From Lacinutrix jangbogonensis (GTDB lineage: Bacteria; Bacteroidota; Bacteroidia; Flavobacteriales; Flavobacteriaceae): a stretch of 64,000 nt of DNA. Positions 17,527-26,843 of the stretch are shown here, in pieces. The translations under genes and the position numbers were made by a program. The DNA lies in NCBI RefSeq assembly GCF_000797445.1, contig NZ_JSWF01000025.1, positions 62,001 through 126,000 of the forward strand, in the 5' to 3' direction. The notes beneath the pieces are model-generated. The model was not told the origin of the DNA, ran no database searches, and was given only the letters and a program-made list of their open reading frames with translations. How positions within the stretch are numbered: the stretch's first letter is position 1; each line of letters starts with the position of its first letter.

Positions 17527-20500
17527 CTACTCTGTAACGCCTACTTCTGCTAAATGTGTAAAAAACACATCTTCTCCTGAATGATCATCATAAACACTTG
17601 TAATTATAATTTTAAAATATTTGATAGTTAGTGGAGTTGGCCATTGTATTACTTGTTTTTTACTACCATCTCCCAATTTAAAATTACCAAGGCTTTGAAA
17701 AATTGAACCATCTGCACTTGTTTCAATAGTAATGTCTTTTGGTCTGCCGTTATATTTAGCTTTTCTATTCAAAAAAGTAAACCCTTTAATGACTTGCTCT
17801 TTATTTAAATTAACCTCCAAATAATGCGGATAGCTTGGCTGAGAATCATTCCAAGCTGAGTGCCAATAAGTGTCACTATTAAAATCGATGGCGTGTTTTG
17901 CATGCCCGTTGTTCGGGCCTTCTCCAGAAGCTTCTTCAGAAGAAGATTCCGTAATTGTCCAGTTATTGGTTTTGTGTTCTTTTATTTCAATATTATCAAT
18001 AATAAGATCCGATTCCTTTTTATTATTCTTAACAAAACCAATCCATGTATTACCAGATTTAGAACCCATAAAAGTAACCGAGTAAGTTTGCGTTTCTAAC
18101 TGAGCCGCAATAACATTTTCTGATATTATTTCAGTATTATCCCCTATCGCAAATGAATAATCATTGGATTCTGTTTGATATTTAAAAGTAACGGTATATT
18201 TTTTCCCTGCTTCGAAACCCACATTTTGAGGAATAGTTTGAACTACAAGTCCGTTTACATTTTCGTGCAATTTCAACGACCATTTTCCCTCGATTACATC
18301 GTCCACTTTTTTTCCACTCCAACCTTTTTGGGTGTAAGGCGCATGCAATTCTGCTAAATGAATTCTTGGGTCATTTGCTCCTCCAGCAGGGCCTTTAACA
18401 AATGGAAAAATTCCTGATGGCACATGTTCAAAATTTTCTACAAAATAGAGGCTGTCTGCTTTTTTTGTTTGGGCAATAGCTTTTACTCTAATATTATCAA
18501 ACAACACTTTACCACTACCTTTATCTGCCTTTAAAACTAATTCAACATCTTCATGATGCGCTTCTACATCAAAGTGCACATACATTCTTTGCATGTTTGC
18601 ACCATGTTTACTATCGGCTGCAATATAGTTTTCCCATAAAGAATTGAGTGCATATTTTGATGTTGATTTATTTTTTGTTTTCACCTCTAGAGTTGCTTTT
18701 CTATTTTGTGTATTTACATAAACAGAAGCATAATAATGTCCTTTAGGTAACCTTTTAAGTGTTTGACTTACACTAACTTTTTCTCCTTTATCTATTGACA
18801 ATTCGTATTGTCCATTTTCATTTCTTTTAACTGCGGTATTTGCTCCATTTAGCTTCCATCTGTCTAAATCACCACTATTAAAGCCCATGTTTTTAACCAA
18901 CGAACCTTCTCCCCAAACCATGGTTTCTTTTTGCTGTTTCTTTTTATAAATAACATAAGGGATTTTAGGTTTCGCTGAAAGTTCAACTTGATTGTTAACC
19001 ACAGAAATTTCTTCCTCATTCATCTTTCCTAAATCTGTTAATTGATATACATAAACAGTAGATACGCTTTTCCAGGAAGTAGGTAATTGCCAAGAAGAAC
19101 TTCCACCATTATCATTCCAATGGTATAATTTTTCTTCCGTTCTAGGATTCCACGGCAACAAATACATATTTCCTTTTAATAACACATTATTATTCTTTGT
19201 TATGATTCTTTCTCCTGAATCTATAGATACTTTAATTCCATCAGTAAAAATGATGCTTTTTTCTTCCCATTTTTTAATAGGAAAATGCTGTAAATATTTG
19301 GTAGGCAAATTAATATCAAATGTTACATTTATGCAATCATCATAATTAATTCTTCCTTGCCAACCTTCAAAATCCACCATTTCTGTACCGCCTAATAAAG
19401 GATGTTTTGCTATCCAAGTGTCTTTTTGGTGATTTCTAATAAAACGAACAATTTTACTATTGTATCCTTTAATCGTTTTTCCGCCGTATTTATAATCTAC
19501 TGCCCAATGATTCCAAATTGCATCGTATTCATGATCTTGAGGAAACTCTGTTGTATAATACAATCCTAAAGAGTGAATTTCTCTTCCTAATTGTCTACTA
19601 TCCCAACTTCCTTTTGCATACCACACATCTACATACAAAAAGTCTAAAGCTGGTACTTGATCTTTCAATGCCTTTATTCTTCGAAGTCTATTACCAGAAA
19701 CACCATCATATCTTTTATCCATATAATAAGATTGATCTAACCAGTTCCAACCTTTTCTTTTCTTATCTATTAATGTTTCATTAAACGCTTGTGCTTCTGG
19801 ATACGATTCTGTGCCGTTAATATGGACTCCTATAGATGTGTTATATTTTTTAGCTGCATTAGCCAAAACATTGAGCTCTTCTGCTCCACCTTGTCTATGT
19901 CCAATATCTGCATAGTCTGGATGTTTAGAATCATGCCCTTCCGATCCATATCCTTTCAAAATTACATATTGTCCAAGTCCGTCTGTATTTAGGAATATAC
20001 GTTTGGTTTCCTCTAAAGATTTTGAAAACGGATTGGTTGCTTGACTCGCAAAATTCATTGGTATTCTTTGTACAACCATGTTTGGAATTTTCTCAGAGCC
20101 AACAAGCGTATTTAGAATGTCTCTATAAGCGATTGCTCCATCTTGCCAATCTACTTGATTATCTTTATTTACATCATTGGTAATCACAATTTTTAGTTCT
20201 GGTAAAGGACTCGGTTTTATCATTCCTTTTGCTCTATAAATCCAAGATCCGCTCCACACTTTAGTTGTTTTAAGGCCGCTTTGTTTTATTGTTTGCTTTT
20301 GTAAACGCATACTATCAGTCTTCTCTTGTACTGCATTAGACCAGATTGCTCCCGCGAGGTTTCTTGTGTTTACAATAGCATATAAATACCCTTTTGCAAT
20401 ACTATCGACTGGTGTTTTTTTAGTTATTTTTTGAAAAATATCTCCAGTTCCTTTAACTGCAGTAAACATTTTTGAACCTGAGAACTGCCCATTTTTATCA

Positions 20501-20913
20501 GTACTTTTTACACTTAATAAACTATGGTTTGGGAATTCGATAGTATGAACTTTAAAAACACCATTTTCTATTATTGTATCAAATTTTAACGACACGATAT
20601 TTTTTAGAACAGAAATATGAAGTTTAATTTCTAAATCTAATTCGGTAATTGAAAGCGTATAAAGTATTTTATTATTTTCTGTTTTAGCCCTAACTATTGG
20701 CGAATAACTATCACCATTGATAAGCATGGAACTTAATTGATTTTTATTAGCAGACATAACTGCTCCTGAAGCCTTCCATTGATAGTTAATAATTCTAGGA
20801 AATGTTTTATCTACAGTAACACTTAATGCATTTGACTGCAATTGAGTTACTTTTTGCGCTAATGTTGTTAAAGAAATACAACAACATAAAATTGACGTAT
20901 ATAATGCTCTCAT
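17527..20913 (-). CDS. Secreted endo-alpha-N-acetylgalactosaminidase-like glycoside hydrolase (GH101 type)
   Basis: 1128 residues with a signal peptide (MRALYTSILCCCISLTTLAQ). A beta-sandwich is followed by a GH101-like catalytic barrel. D429 in LDFLYVDVWYAKG is the candidate nucleophile and E456 in LYYTTEFPQDH the candidate acid/base, with other GH101-like segments (DWQDGAIAYRDIL, WNHWAVDYKYGG, DFEGWQGRI). C-terminal galactose-binding-like domains end in an F5/8 type C module (TYWHSAWNDSQPSYPHYLEV). GH101 enzymes release Gal-beta1,3-GalNAc from mucin-type O-glycans. It diverges from a galactose catabolic operon, which fits. Exact substrate is inferred. Confidence 0.82.
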   Translation of the reverse strand: MRALYTSILCCCISLTTLAQKVTQLQSNALSVTVDKTFPRIINYQWKASGAVMSANKNQLSSMLINGDSYSPIVRAKTENNKILYTLSITELDLEIKLHISVLKNIVSLKFDTIIENGVFKVHTIEFPNHSLLSVKSTDKNGQFSGSKMFTAVKGTGDIFQKITKKTPVDSIAKGYLYAIVNTRNLAGAIWSNAVQEKTDSMRLQKQTIKQSGLKTTKVWSGSWIYRAKGMIKPSPLPELKIVITNDVNKDNQVDWQDGAIAYRDILNTLVGSEKIPNMVVQRIPMNFASQATNPFSKSLEETKRIFLNTDGLGQYVILKGYGSEGHDSKHPDYADIGHRQGGAEELNVLANAAKKYNTSIGVHINGTESYPEAQAFNETLIDKKRKGWNWLDQSYYMDKRYDGVSGNRLRRIKALKDQVPALDFLYVDVWYAKGSWDSRQLGREIHSLGLYYTTEFPQDHEYDAIWNHWAVDYKYGGKTIKGYNSKIVRFIRNHQKDTWIAKHPLLGGTEMVDFEGWQGRINYDDCINVTFDINLPTKYLQHFPIKKWEEKSIIFTDGIKVSIDSGERIITKNNNVLLKGNMYLLPWNPRTEEKLYHWNDNGGSSSWQLPTSWKSVSTVYVYQLTDLGKMNEEEISVVNNQVELSAKPKIPYVIYKKKQQKETMVWGEGSLVKNMGFNSGDLDRWKLNGANTAVKRNENGQYELSIDKGEKVSVSQTLKRLPKGHYYASVYVNTQNRKATLEVKTKNKSTSKYALNSLWENYIAADSKHGANMQRMYVHFDVEAHHEDVELVLKADKGSGKVLFDNIRVKAIAQTKKADSLYFVENFEHVPSGIFPFVKGPAGGANDPRIHLAELHAPYTQKGWSGKKVDDVIEGKWSLKLHENVNGLVVQTIPQNVGFEAGKKYTVTFKYQTESNDYSFAIGDNTEIISENVIAAQLETQTYSVTFMGSKSGNTWIGFVKNNKKESDLIIDNIEIKEHKTNNWTITESSSEEASGEGPNNGHAKHAIDFNSDTYWHSAWNDSQPSYPHYLEVNLNKEQVIKGFTFLNRKAKYNGRPKDITIETSADGSIFQSLGNFKLGDGSKKQVIQWPTPLTIKYFKIIITSVYDDHSGEDVFFTHLAEVGVTE

Positions 20914-20957
20914 CTGCTTACTTATTTAGTTTATTATTTTTTATTAAATCAATTATA

Positions 20958-20965
20958 CAAATTTA
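20958..20965 (-). promoter_or_regulatory. Candidate -7 element (TAAATTTG) of the GH101 gene
   Basis: On the minus strand TAAATTTG matches TAnnTTTG, 45 bp before the ATG at 20913. A 15-bp palindrome starts one base upstream of it, in the spacer toward -33. No good -33 TTTG was seen. Confidence 0.45.
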
Positions 20966-20966
20966 A

Positions 20967-20981
20967 TAGTTTGCTAAACTA
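20967..20981. promoter_or_regulatory. Perfect palindrome, candidate GntR operator
   Basis: TAGTTT-GCT-AAACTA has 6-bp arms matching exactly around a 3-bp centre. It sits in the divergent region between the GH101 gene and the GntR-type regulator gene, next to the GH101 -7 element. A second imperfect palindrome, ACTAGTACCTACCAGT (21005-21020), lies upstream of the regulator gene. Either could be the binding site; this is positional inference. Confidence 0.45.
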
Positions 20982-21041
20982 ATTAAATAAATCACACAAA
21001 ACATACTAGTACCTACCAGTTTAATGTTTAAATTTTTATTA

Positions 21042-21049
21042 TATATTTG
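21042..21049 (+). promoter_or_regulatory. Candidate -7 element (TATATTTG) of the galactose operon
   Basis: TATATTTG matches TAnnTTTG exactly and ends only 4 bp before the ATG at 21054. Transcription would then begin at or next to the start codon, giving a leaderless mRNA. Confidence 0.45.
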
Positions 21050-21053
21050 ACCT

Positions 21054-22052
21054 ATGGGAATTGTAACAATTAGAGATAAATCTGGCGTACCTAAATACAA
21101 ACAAATTGTAGCATCAATTGAAAAGGCTATAGTTAGTGGTGCGTTAAAAAAAGGCGATAAATTACCATCTTTAAATAGTATAAAAAACCAACATTCTCTA
21201 TCTAGAGATACTGTTCTTACTGCATTTAACGAATTAAAAACTCGCGGAATTGTTCAATCAATAGTTGGCAAAGGCTATTATGTAAATAGCGTAGATGTTG
21301 ATGTAAACCAGAAAGTATTTTTACTGTTTGACGAGCTCAACTCATTTAAAGAAGATTTGTACAATTCGTTCTTAATTGGTATGGGCGAAAACGTACAGGT
21401 AGATATTTATTTTCATCATTTTAATTATGATGTCTTTAATAGGCTAATTAGTGATAATGCTGGAAATTATAGCTATTACGTTATTATGCCTGCAAACCTA
21501 AAAGAAACGGAAAATATAATAGCGCGACTTCCTAAAGATAAAGTTTACATCTTGGACCAGACAAATAATCAATTATCAAAATACCCTTCAATTCATCAAA
21601 ATTTCAAGAAGGATATGTATTTAGGTCTTCAAGCTGGACTGGATAAAATAAAGAAGTATGAAAAGGTGATTCTTTTATACCCTGAATTAAGACAACCAAA
21701 AGGACTTTTAGATGGTTTTCAGTTGTTTTGCACTCATAATAATATAAAAAGTGAAATTATAGACACTTTAAACGGTAGAACACTATTTAACAAAGAGTTA
21801 TACATTGTTTTAGATGATAAAAATTTAATTAGAATAATAAAAAAAATTAAAGAAAAACAGCTCATTATAGCTAAAGACATTGGCATAATATCTTACAATG
21901 ATACACTTCTAAAAGAAATAGTTGAAGGTGGGATAACGACAATTTCAACCAATTTTAATCTCATGGGACAACGCTTAGCAGAAATGATTATTAATAATGA
22001 ATTCGCACAAGTAGAAAACCCGAATAGTTTAATTCTAAGAAAATCCTTATAA
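21054..22052 (+). CDS. GntR-family regulator with sugar-binding C-terminal domain
   Basis: 332 residues. The N-terminal winged helix is typical of GntR proteins (PKYKQIVASIEKAIVSGALK, then LPSLNSIKNQHSLSRDT). The C-terminal ~240 residues look like the periplasmic-binding-protein fold used by LacI-type sensors (YVIMPANLKE, DIGIISYNDTLLKEI, ISTNFNLMGQRLAEMI). It is the first gene of the galactose operon and diverges from the GH101 gene, so it probably controls both in response to galactose or a galactoside. The effector is inferred. Confidence 0.85.
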   Translation: MGIVTIRDKSGVPKYKQIVASIEKAIVSGALKKGDKLPSLNSIKNQHSLSRDTVLTAFNELKTRGIVQSIVGKGYYVNSVDVDVNQKVFLLFDELNSFKEDLYNSFLIGMGENVQVDIYFHHFNYDVFNRLISDNAGNYSYYVIMPANLKETENIIARLPKDKVYILDQTNNQLSKYPSIHQNFKKDMYLGLQAGLDKIKKYEKVILLYPELRQPKGLLDGFQLFCTHNNIKSEIIDTLNGRTLFNKELYIVLDDKNLIRIIKKIKEKQLIIAKDIGIISYNDTLLKEIVEGGITTISTNFNLMGQRLAEMIINNEFAQVENPNSLILRKSL

Positions 22053-22056
22053 AAAT

Positions 22057-22971
22057 TTGTATACAGTTACCCAAATAAAAATTAACAAACGAAGTTTTAT
22101 AGCCCTTTCAAACGCAACTAAAACTTCAAAAGCTAAAATTTGCCTTAGTCAAGGTGGGCGATTAAGCAACCTTGTATTTGAAAATATTCAAATTCTTGCA
22201 AATTTAGAGACCTCAACCTATAAAAACAATTATGCGTCTGCTATTCTATTTCCTTTTGCCAATAGAATTAAAGATGGTGAATACACTTTTAAGAATTCAA
22301 AATATAAGCTAGACTGTAACGAAAAAGACAAAAATAATGCAATACACGGCTTAGTTTACGATAAGACATTTACTTGTACTAATAAAGCAACAACATCTGA
22401 TTATGGCTCTGTAACCTTGCAATATAAGAACAAAAGTAAACTTGAAGGGTTTCCGTTTAAATTTAATATAGAACTGACTTACACATTAAGTAAATGTGGC
22501 ATTACTTTATCTATTAAGGTTGTAAACAAAAGTAAAAAACCCTTCCCTTTTACATTAGGGTGGCATCCGTATTTTAATAGTTTGAATTTGAACAATAGTT
22601 CAATAAATTTTAAGGGTAGTAAAAAGTATTTATGTGATAGTCAGCAAATTATTTCAGGTAAAACCGATTTAGATTTTGAAACACCTTTTAAACTAAATAA
22701 TGTAAAATTAGACGATGGCTATCCTCTTGAAACCAATGAAATAGATTTTTCAACACCAGAATATTGTTTTAATTTAAGGTCTTCATCAAAAGAAAATTTC
22801 TTGCAACTGTACACACCAAATCAACCCAATATTATAGCAATTGAGCCCATGACAGGTGCTGCAGATAATTTTAATAATAAAATAGGTTTACAAACGCTAG
22901 AGCCTAATCAAACTTACACTATGAAATGGAATATGGCAATTCTAACACTTGACACTAAACTAACTAACTAA
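22057..22971 (+). CDS. galM: Aldose 1-epimerase (galactose mutarotase)-like protein
   Basis: 304 residues with the aldose-epimerase fold. NRIKDGEYTF and NAIHGLVYDK carry the Arg and His expected in the sugar site, LGWHPYF the second His, and IEPMTGAADNFNN the catalytic Glu. The reaction interconverts alpha and beta galactose so that galactokinase can use it. No ATG fits: translation most likely starts at TTG 22057, 4 bp after the regulator stop. The galactose context supports galM, though other sugars are possible. Confidence 0.85.
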   Translation: MYTVTQIKINKRSFIALSNATKTSKAKICLSQGGRLSNLVFENIQILANLETSTYKNNYASAILFPFANRIKDGEYTFKNSKYKLDCNEKDKNNAIHGLVYDKTFTCTNKATTSDYGSVTLQYKNKSKLEGFPFKFNIELTYTLSKCGITLSIKVVNKSKKPFPFTLGWHPYFNSLNLNNSSINFKGSKKYLCDSQQIISGKTDLDFETPFKLNNVKLDDGYPLETNEIDFSTPEYCFNLRSSSKENFLQLYTPNQPNIIAIEPMTGAADNFNNKIGLQTLEPNQTYTMKWNMAILTLDTKLTN

Positions 22972-22986
22972 CTAATCAAATACATT

Positions 22987-24633
22987 ATGCAATTCTTAAC
23001 ATTCATTGGATTTACAGTTTTGGTAGCCGTAATATCTTATTTAAAAACAAGAAATACAGAAGAATCATCTTCAGATGGTTACTTTCTTGGTGGTCGAAGC
23101 CTAACAGCTGGTGTAATTGCTGGATCTCTATTACTTACTAACTTATCTACCGAACAAATTGTTGGACTAAACGGTTCATCGTACCAAAGTGGATTATCTG
23201 TTATGGTATGGGAAACATTAGCCGCAATTGCTATGGTTGTAACAGCGCTATTTCTATTACCTCGATATTTAAAGGGCGGCTTAACAACTGTTCCTGGGTT
23301 TTTAGCGGAACGTTTTGATATTACTACAAAAACACTAACCTCAGTATTATTTCTTTCTGGCTATGTTGTGGTTTTACTTCCTGTAATATTGTATTCTGGA
23401 TCTCTAGCCATTAGTGGCATGTTCGATGTTCCAGAACTATTAGGCGTTACACATACACAGTCTATATGGATTTGTGTTTGGGGTATTGGCATTATAGGCT
23501 CTATTTACGCTGTTTTCGGTGGTTTAAAAGCAGTAGCAGTTTCAGACTCTATTAACGCTATTGGTTTATTAGTTGGTGGTATTTTAATTCCAATATTTGG
23601 ACTAATGATGATTGGTGATGGCAACCTATTTGATGGACTACATATCCTTACAACAGAAAATCCAGATAAGTTTCAATCTATGGGTGGACCAACAGATCCT
23701 GTGCCATTTTATACCATTTTCACAGGGATGATGCTAGTACAGTTGTTTTATTGGGGAACCAACCAACAAATTATTCAAAGAGCTCTTGGTGCTAAAGATT
23801 TAAAAGAAGGACAAAAAGGATTATTATTAGCATCCTTTATAAAAATACTAGGACCAATAATTGTTGTATTACCAGGTATAATTGCTTATCATATCTTTCA
23901 AGGAAACTTAGAAAGCGCCGATAGTGCTTATCCAATGTTAGTAAAAAAGGTTTTACCAAGCGCTTGGGTAGGTTTCTTTGCTGCTGTGCTATTTGGAGCT
24001 ATTTTAAGCTCTTTTAATAGCGTGTTAAATAGTTCTGTAACTTTGTTTGGTATTGATGTTTACAAACAACATATCAATAAAGATGCAGATGAAAAAACAG
24101 TTGTAAAATACGGAAAAACCTTTGGTATCATTTTAGCCATTGCCGCTATGTTTATTGCCCCACTTATTGCAAATGCAGGAAGTTTATTTGACTATTTACA
24201 AGAGATCAACGGTATTTATAGTATTCCAATTTTTTCTATTATCATTGTCGGCTATTTAACCAAACGCGTACCTGCAATTGCTGCAAAAATCGGATTAGTA
24301 TCTGGATGTTTATTGTACATAATCAGTCAGTTTTTTCTTCAACCCTACTTTATAAATAAAGCATTAGAATCAGCTAGAGCATCAGGTATAACAGATAAAG
24401 CAGCTTTAGTTTTGGCAGAAGCAGAGGCCTACCCACACTTTTTAGATGTTATGGCAATTCTATTTGCACTAAACGTAGCCATTATGTTAATCATTGGAAA
24501 AATTAAACCTAGAAAAGAACCTTTTGTACAAGAATATACAAAACAAGTAGATATTACACCCTGGAAATATACCAAACAAGTTGGCATTACTATTTGCGTA
24601 ATTGTAATCGGTGTTTATATTTATTTTGCATAA
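22987..24633 (+). CDS. Sodium:solute symporter (SSS family), probable galactose transporter
   Basis: 548 residues with about 14 hydrophobic helices. SSS-family features are seen early (DGYFLGGRSLTAGVIAGSLL, NLSTEQIVGLNGSSYQSG) and in the FYWGTNQQIIQRALGAKDLK region, a phrase shared with SGLT-type sugar carriers such as Vibrio SglT. It should import sugar with sodium across the inner membrane. Its place between galM and galK makes galactose the likely substrate. Confidence 0.88.
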   Translation: MQFLTFIGFTVLVAVISYLKTRNTEESSSDGYFLGGRSLTAGVIAGSLLLTNLSTEQIVGLNGSSYQSGLSVMVWETLAAIAMVVTALFLLPRYLKGGLTTVPGFLAERFDITTKTLTSVLFLSGYVVVLLPVILYSGSLAISGMFDVPELLGVTHTQSIWICVWGIGIIGSIYAVFGGLKAVAVSDSINAIGLLVGGILIPIFGLMMIGDGNLFDGLHILTTENPDKFQSMGGPTDPVPFYTIFTGMMLVQLFYWGTNQQIIQRALGAKDLKEGQKGLLLASFIKILGPIIVVLPGIIAYHIFQGNLESADSAYPMLVKKVLPSAWVGFFAAVLFGAILSSFNSVLNSSVTLFGIDVYKQHINKDADEKTVVKYGKTFGIILAIAAMFIAPLIANAGSLFDYLQEINGIYSIPIFSIIIVGYLTKRVPAIAAKIGLVSGCLLYIISQFFLQPYFINKALESARASGITDKAALVLAEAEAYPHFLDVMAILFALNVAIMLIIGKIKPRKEPFVQEYTKQVDITPWKYTKQVGITICVIVIGVYIYFA

Positions 24634-24638
24634 TTATT

Positions 24639-25787
24639 ATGAATAAAAAATTAATAAAAGAAGTTAAAAGTAGTTTTAAAAAGCACTTTAAAACTAAGCC
24701 GCTTATCGTTTTTTCTCCAGGGAGAATAAACCTTATAGGTGAGCATACAGACTATAATGATGGTTTTGCTTTTCCTGCAGCCATAAATAAAGGTATTGCA
24801 CTTGCGATAAGTAAAAGTGATTCTAGCAATAGTAAAGTGTATGCGTTAAACAAAGAAGCGTTATACGAGTTCGAAACTAAAAACATAAAACCCATTGAAA
24901 ATGGAGGCTGGAGAAATTACGTTATTGGTGTTGTTGCAGAATTGCAAGTGCTAGGTAAACGCGTTGGTAATTTTAATAGTGTATTTGCAGGTAATATTCC
25001 TGGAGGCGCAGGCATGTCTTCTTCTGCAGCTCTAGAAAATAGTTTTGTTTTTGGATTGAATACATTATTTAATTTAGGCTTATCAAAACATGAAATGATT
25101 GTTATATCTCAAAAAGCAGAACATAATTACGTTGGTGTTAAATGTGGCATCATGGACCAATATGCAAGTATGTTTGGTGTTAAAAAGAGTGCCCTTTTGT
25201 TAGACTGCAGAGCCATCGCATCTGAAACTTTTAAAATAGATTTCACTTCATATAAATTGATACTTATTAACACTAATGTGAAGCATGATTTATCTGAAAG
25301 CGCTTATAATGATAGACGTGACGTTTGTGAAAAAGTATCAAAATTATTAAATATCGATGCATTAAGAGATGCTTCTAAAGCAGATTTAGATTGCATAAAA
25401 AGCGATATTTCTAATGAAGATTACCAGAAAGCGCTATTTGTTATAAATGAAAACAATCGTGTTAAATTATTTTCAGAAGCGATAAAAAAAAAGGATTTAA
25501 AACTGTTAGGAAATCTATTGTATCAATCACACGAAGGATTAAGTACTAATTATAAAGTAAGTTGTGATGAATTAGATTTTTTAGTAGACAGAGCAAAAGA
25601 AAATCCGCATATTCTAGGCGCACGAATGATGGGTGGAGGTTTTGGTGGTTGTACCATTAACTTAATACTTAAAAAAGAATTTAAAAACTTCAAAAAGGAG
25701 GTCTCTAAAAATTTTAGAGCAACATTCGAAAAGGAGTGTTCAATTTATAGCGTAAAATTATCACAAGGAACACAAATTGTTAGTTAA
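24639..25787 (+). CDS. galK: Galactokinase
   Basis: 382 residues from ATG 24639, 5 bp after the transporter stop; an upstream in-frame non-ATG start would overlap the transporter and add 15 unlikely residues. The signature PGRINLIGEHTDYND is at residues 27-41, the GHMP ATP-binding motif GGAGMSSSAALE near residue 125, and GGGFGGCTINL near residue 332. It phosphorylates alpha-D-galactose to galactose-1-phosphate, the first committed Leloir step. Confidence 0.95.
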   Translation: MNKKLIKEVKSSFKKHFKTKPLIVFSPGRINLIGEHTDYNDGFAFPAAINKGIALAISKSDSSNSKVYALNKEALYEFETKNIKPIENGGWRNYVIGVVAELQVLGKRVGNFNSVFAGNIPGGAGMSSSAALENSFVFGLNTLFNLGLSKHEMIVISQKAEHNYVGVKCGIMDQYASMFGVKKSALLLDCRAIASETFKIDFTSYKLILINTNVKHDLSESAYNDRRDVCEKVSKLLNIDALRDASKADLDCIKSDISNEDYQKALFVINENNRVKLFSEAIKKKDLKLLGNLLYQSHEGLSTNYKVSCDELDFLVDRAKENPHILGARMMGGGFGGCTINLILKKEFKNFKKEVSKNFRATFEKECSIYSVKLSQGTQIVS

Positions 25788-25806
25788 CAAACAATAGTAT
25801 TATAAA

Positions 25807-26829
25807 ATGAATTCAAATCTTCAAGACTACTCACACAAGAGGCTAAATATATTAACTGGAGAATGGGTTTTAGTATCTCCTCATAGAGCAAAACGACCAT
25901 GGCAAGGGCAGCATGAAGAAATTTATAATGAGCAACGTCCAACGCACGACCCTAGCTGTTACTTATGTGCTGGAAACACTAGAATTAATGGCGAAAAAAA
26001 TCCTGAATACAATGCTGTTTTTGTATTTACTAACGATTTTGCTGCACTGCAGACTACTTCTCCTAAATTTAATATATCTGAAGGTTTATTAAAAGCAGAA
26101 AGCGAACAAGGTATCTGTAAAGTCATTTGTTTTAGTCCAGACCACTCTAAAAGTTTAGCAGATATGGCTGTTGAAGATATTGATAAAGTTGTAAAAACCT
26201 GGCAAAAAGAATATACAGAGTTGGGCGCTAACTATAATATAAACTATGTGCAAATTTTCGAAAATAAAGGCGCTGTTATGGGCTGTAGTAATCCACATCC
26301 ACACGGACAAATATGGAGTCAATCTACACTTCCAAATGAGGTAGATAAAAAAGACAAACATCAAAATGCATATTATATCAAAAATAAGAGCAGTCTCCTT
26401 GGAGATTACTTAAAGCAAGAAATAGAAGCTCAAGAACGTATTATATACCAAAACGAACATTTTGTAATATTAACACCTTTTTGGGCTATCTGGCCTTTTG
26501 AAACGATGATTGTTTCAAAAACACAAAAACGAAATATTACGGAACTTAATAATGAAGAAAATCTTGCTTTTGCTGATGCTATCTCAAAAATTACAGTAGC
26601 CTACGATAAATTATTTGAGACTTCATTTCCATATTCTAGCGGCATTCATCAAGCTCCAACAAATGGAGAAACCAATGATCACTGGCATTTGCACATGAGT
26701 TTCTACCCGCCACTTTTAAGAAGTGCAACGGTTAAGAAGTTTATGGTAGGTTATGAAATGTTTGGTTCGCCTCAAAGAGATATTACTGCAGAACAAGCTG
26801 CAGATAAATTAAAAGCACTGCTTGAATAA
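25807..26829 (+). CDS. galT: Galactose-1-phosphate uridylyltransferase
   Basis: 340 residues, normal length. C51-x-x-C54 contributes to metal binding, and the active-site motif H164-P-H166-G-Q lies in SNPHPHGQIWS, with H166 at the same number as the nucleophile of E. coli GalT. A C-terminal HWHLHMSFYPP adds further His ligands. It swaps UMP between UDP-glucose and galactose-1-phosphate. It is the last gene of the operon; galE is not in the window. It converges on hisS with a 14-bp gap. Confidence 0.95.
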   Translation: MNSNLQDYSHKRLNILTGEWVLVSPHRAKRPWQGQHEEIYNEQRPTHDPSCYLCAGNTRINGEKNPEYNAVFVFTNDFAALQTTSPKFNISEGLLKAESEQGICKVICFSPDHSKSLADMAVEDIDKVVKTWQKEYTELGANYNINYVQIFENKGAVMGCSNPHPHGQIWSQSTLPNEVDKKDKHQNAYYIKNKSSLLGDYLKQEIEAQERIIYQNEHFVILTPFWAIWPFETMIVSKTQKRNITELNNEENLAFADAISKITVAYDKLFETSFPYSSGIHQAPTNGETNDHWHLHMSFYPPLLRSATVKKFMVGYEMFGSPQRDITAEQAADKLKALLE

Positions 26830-26843
26830 AGCCGTAATTTCTT

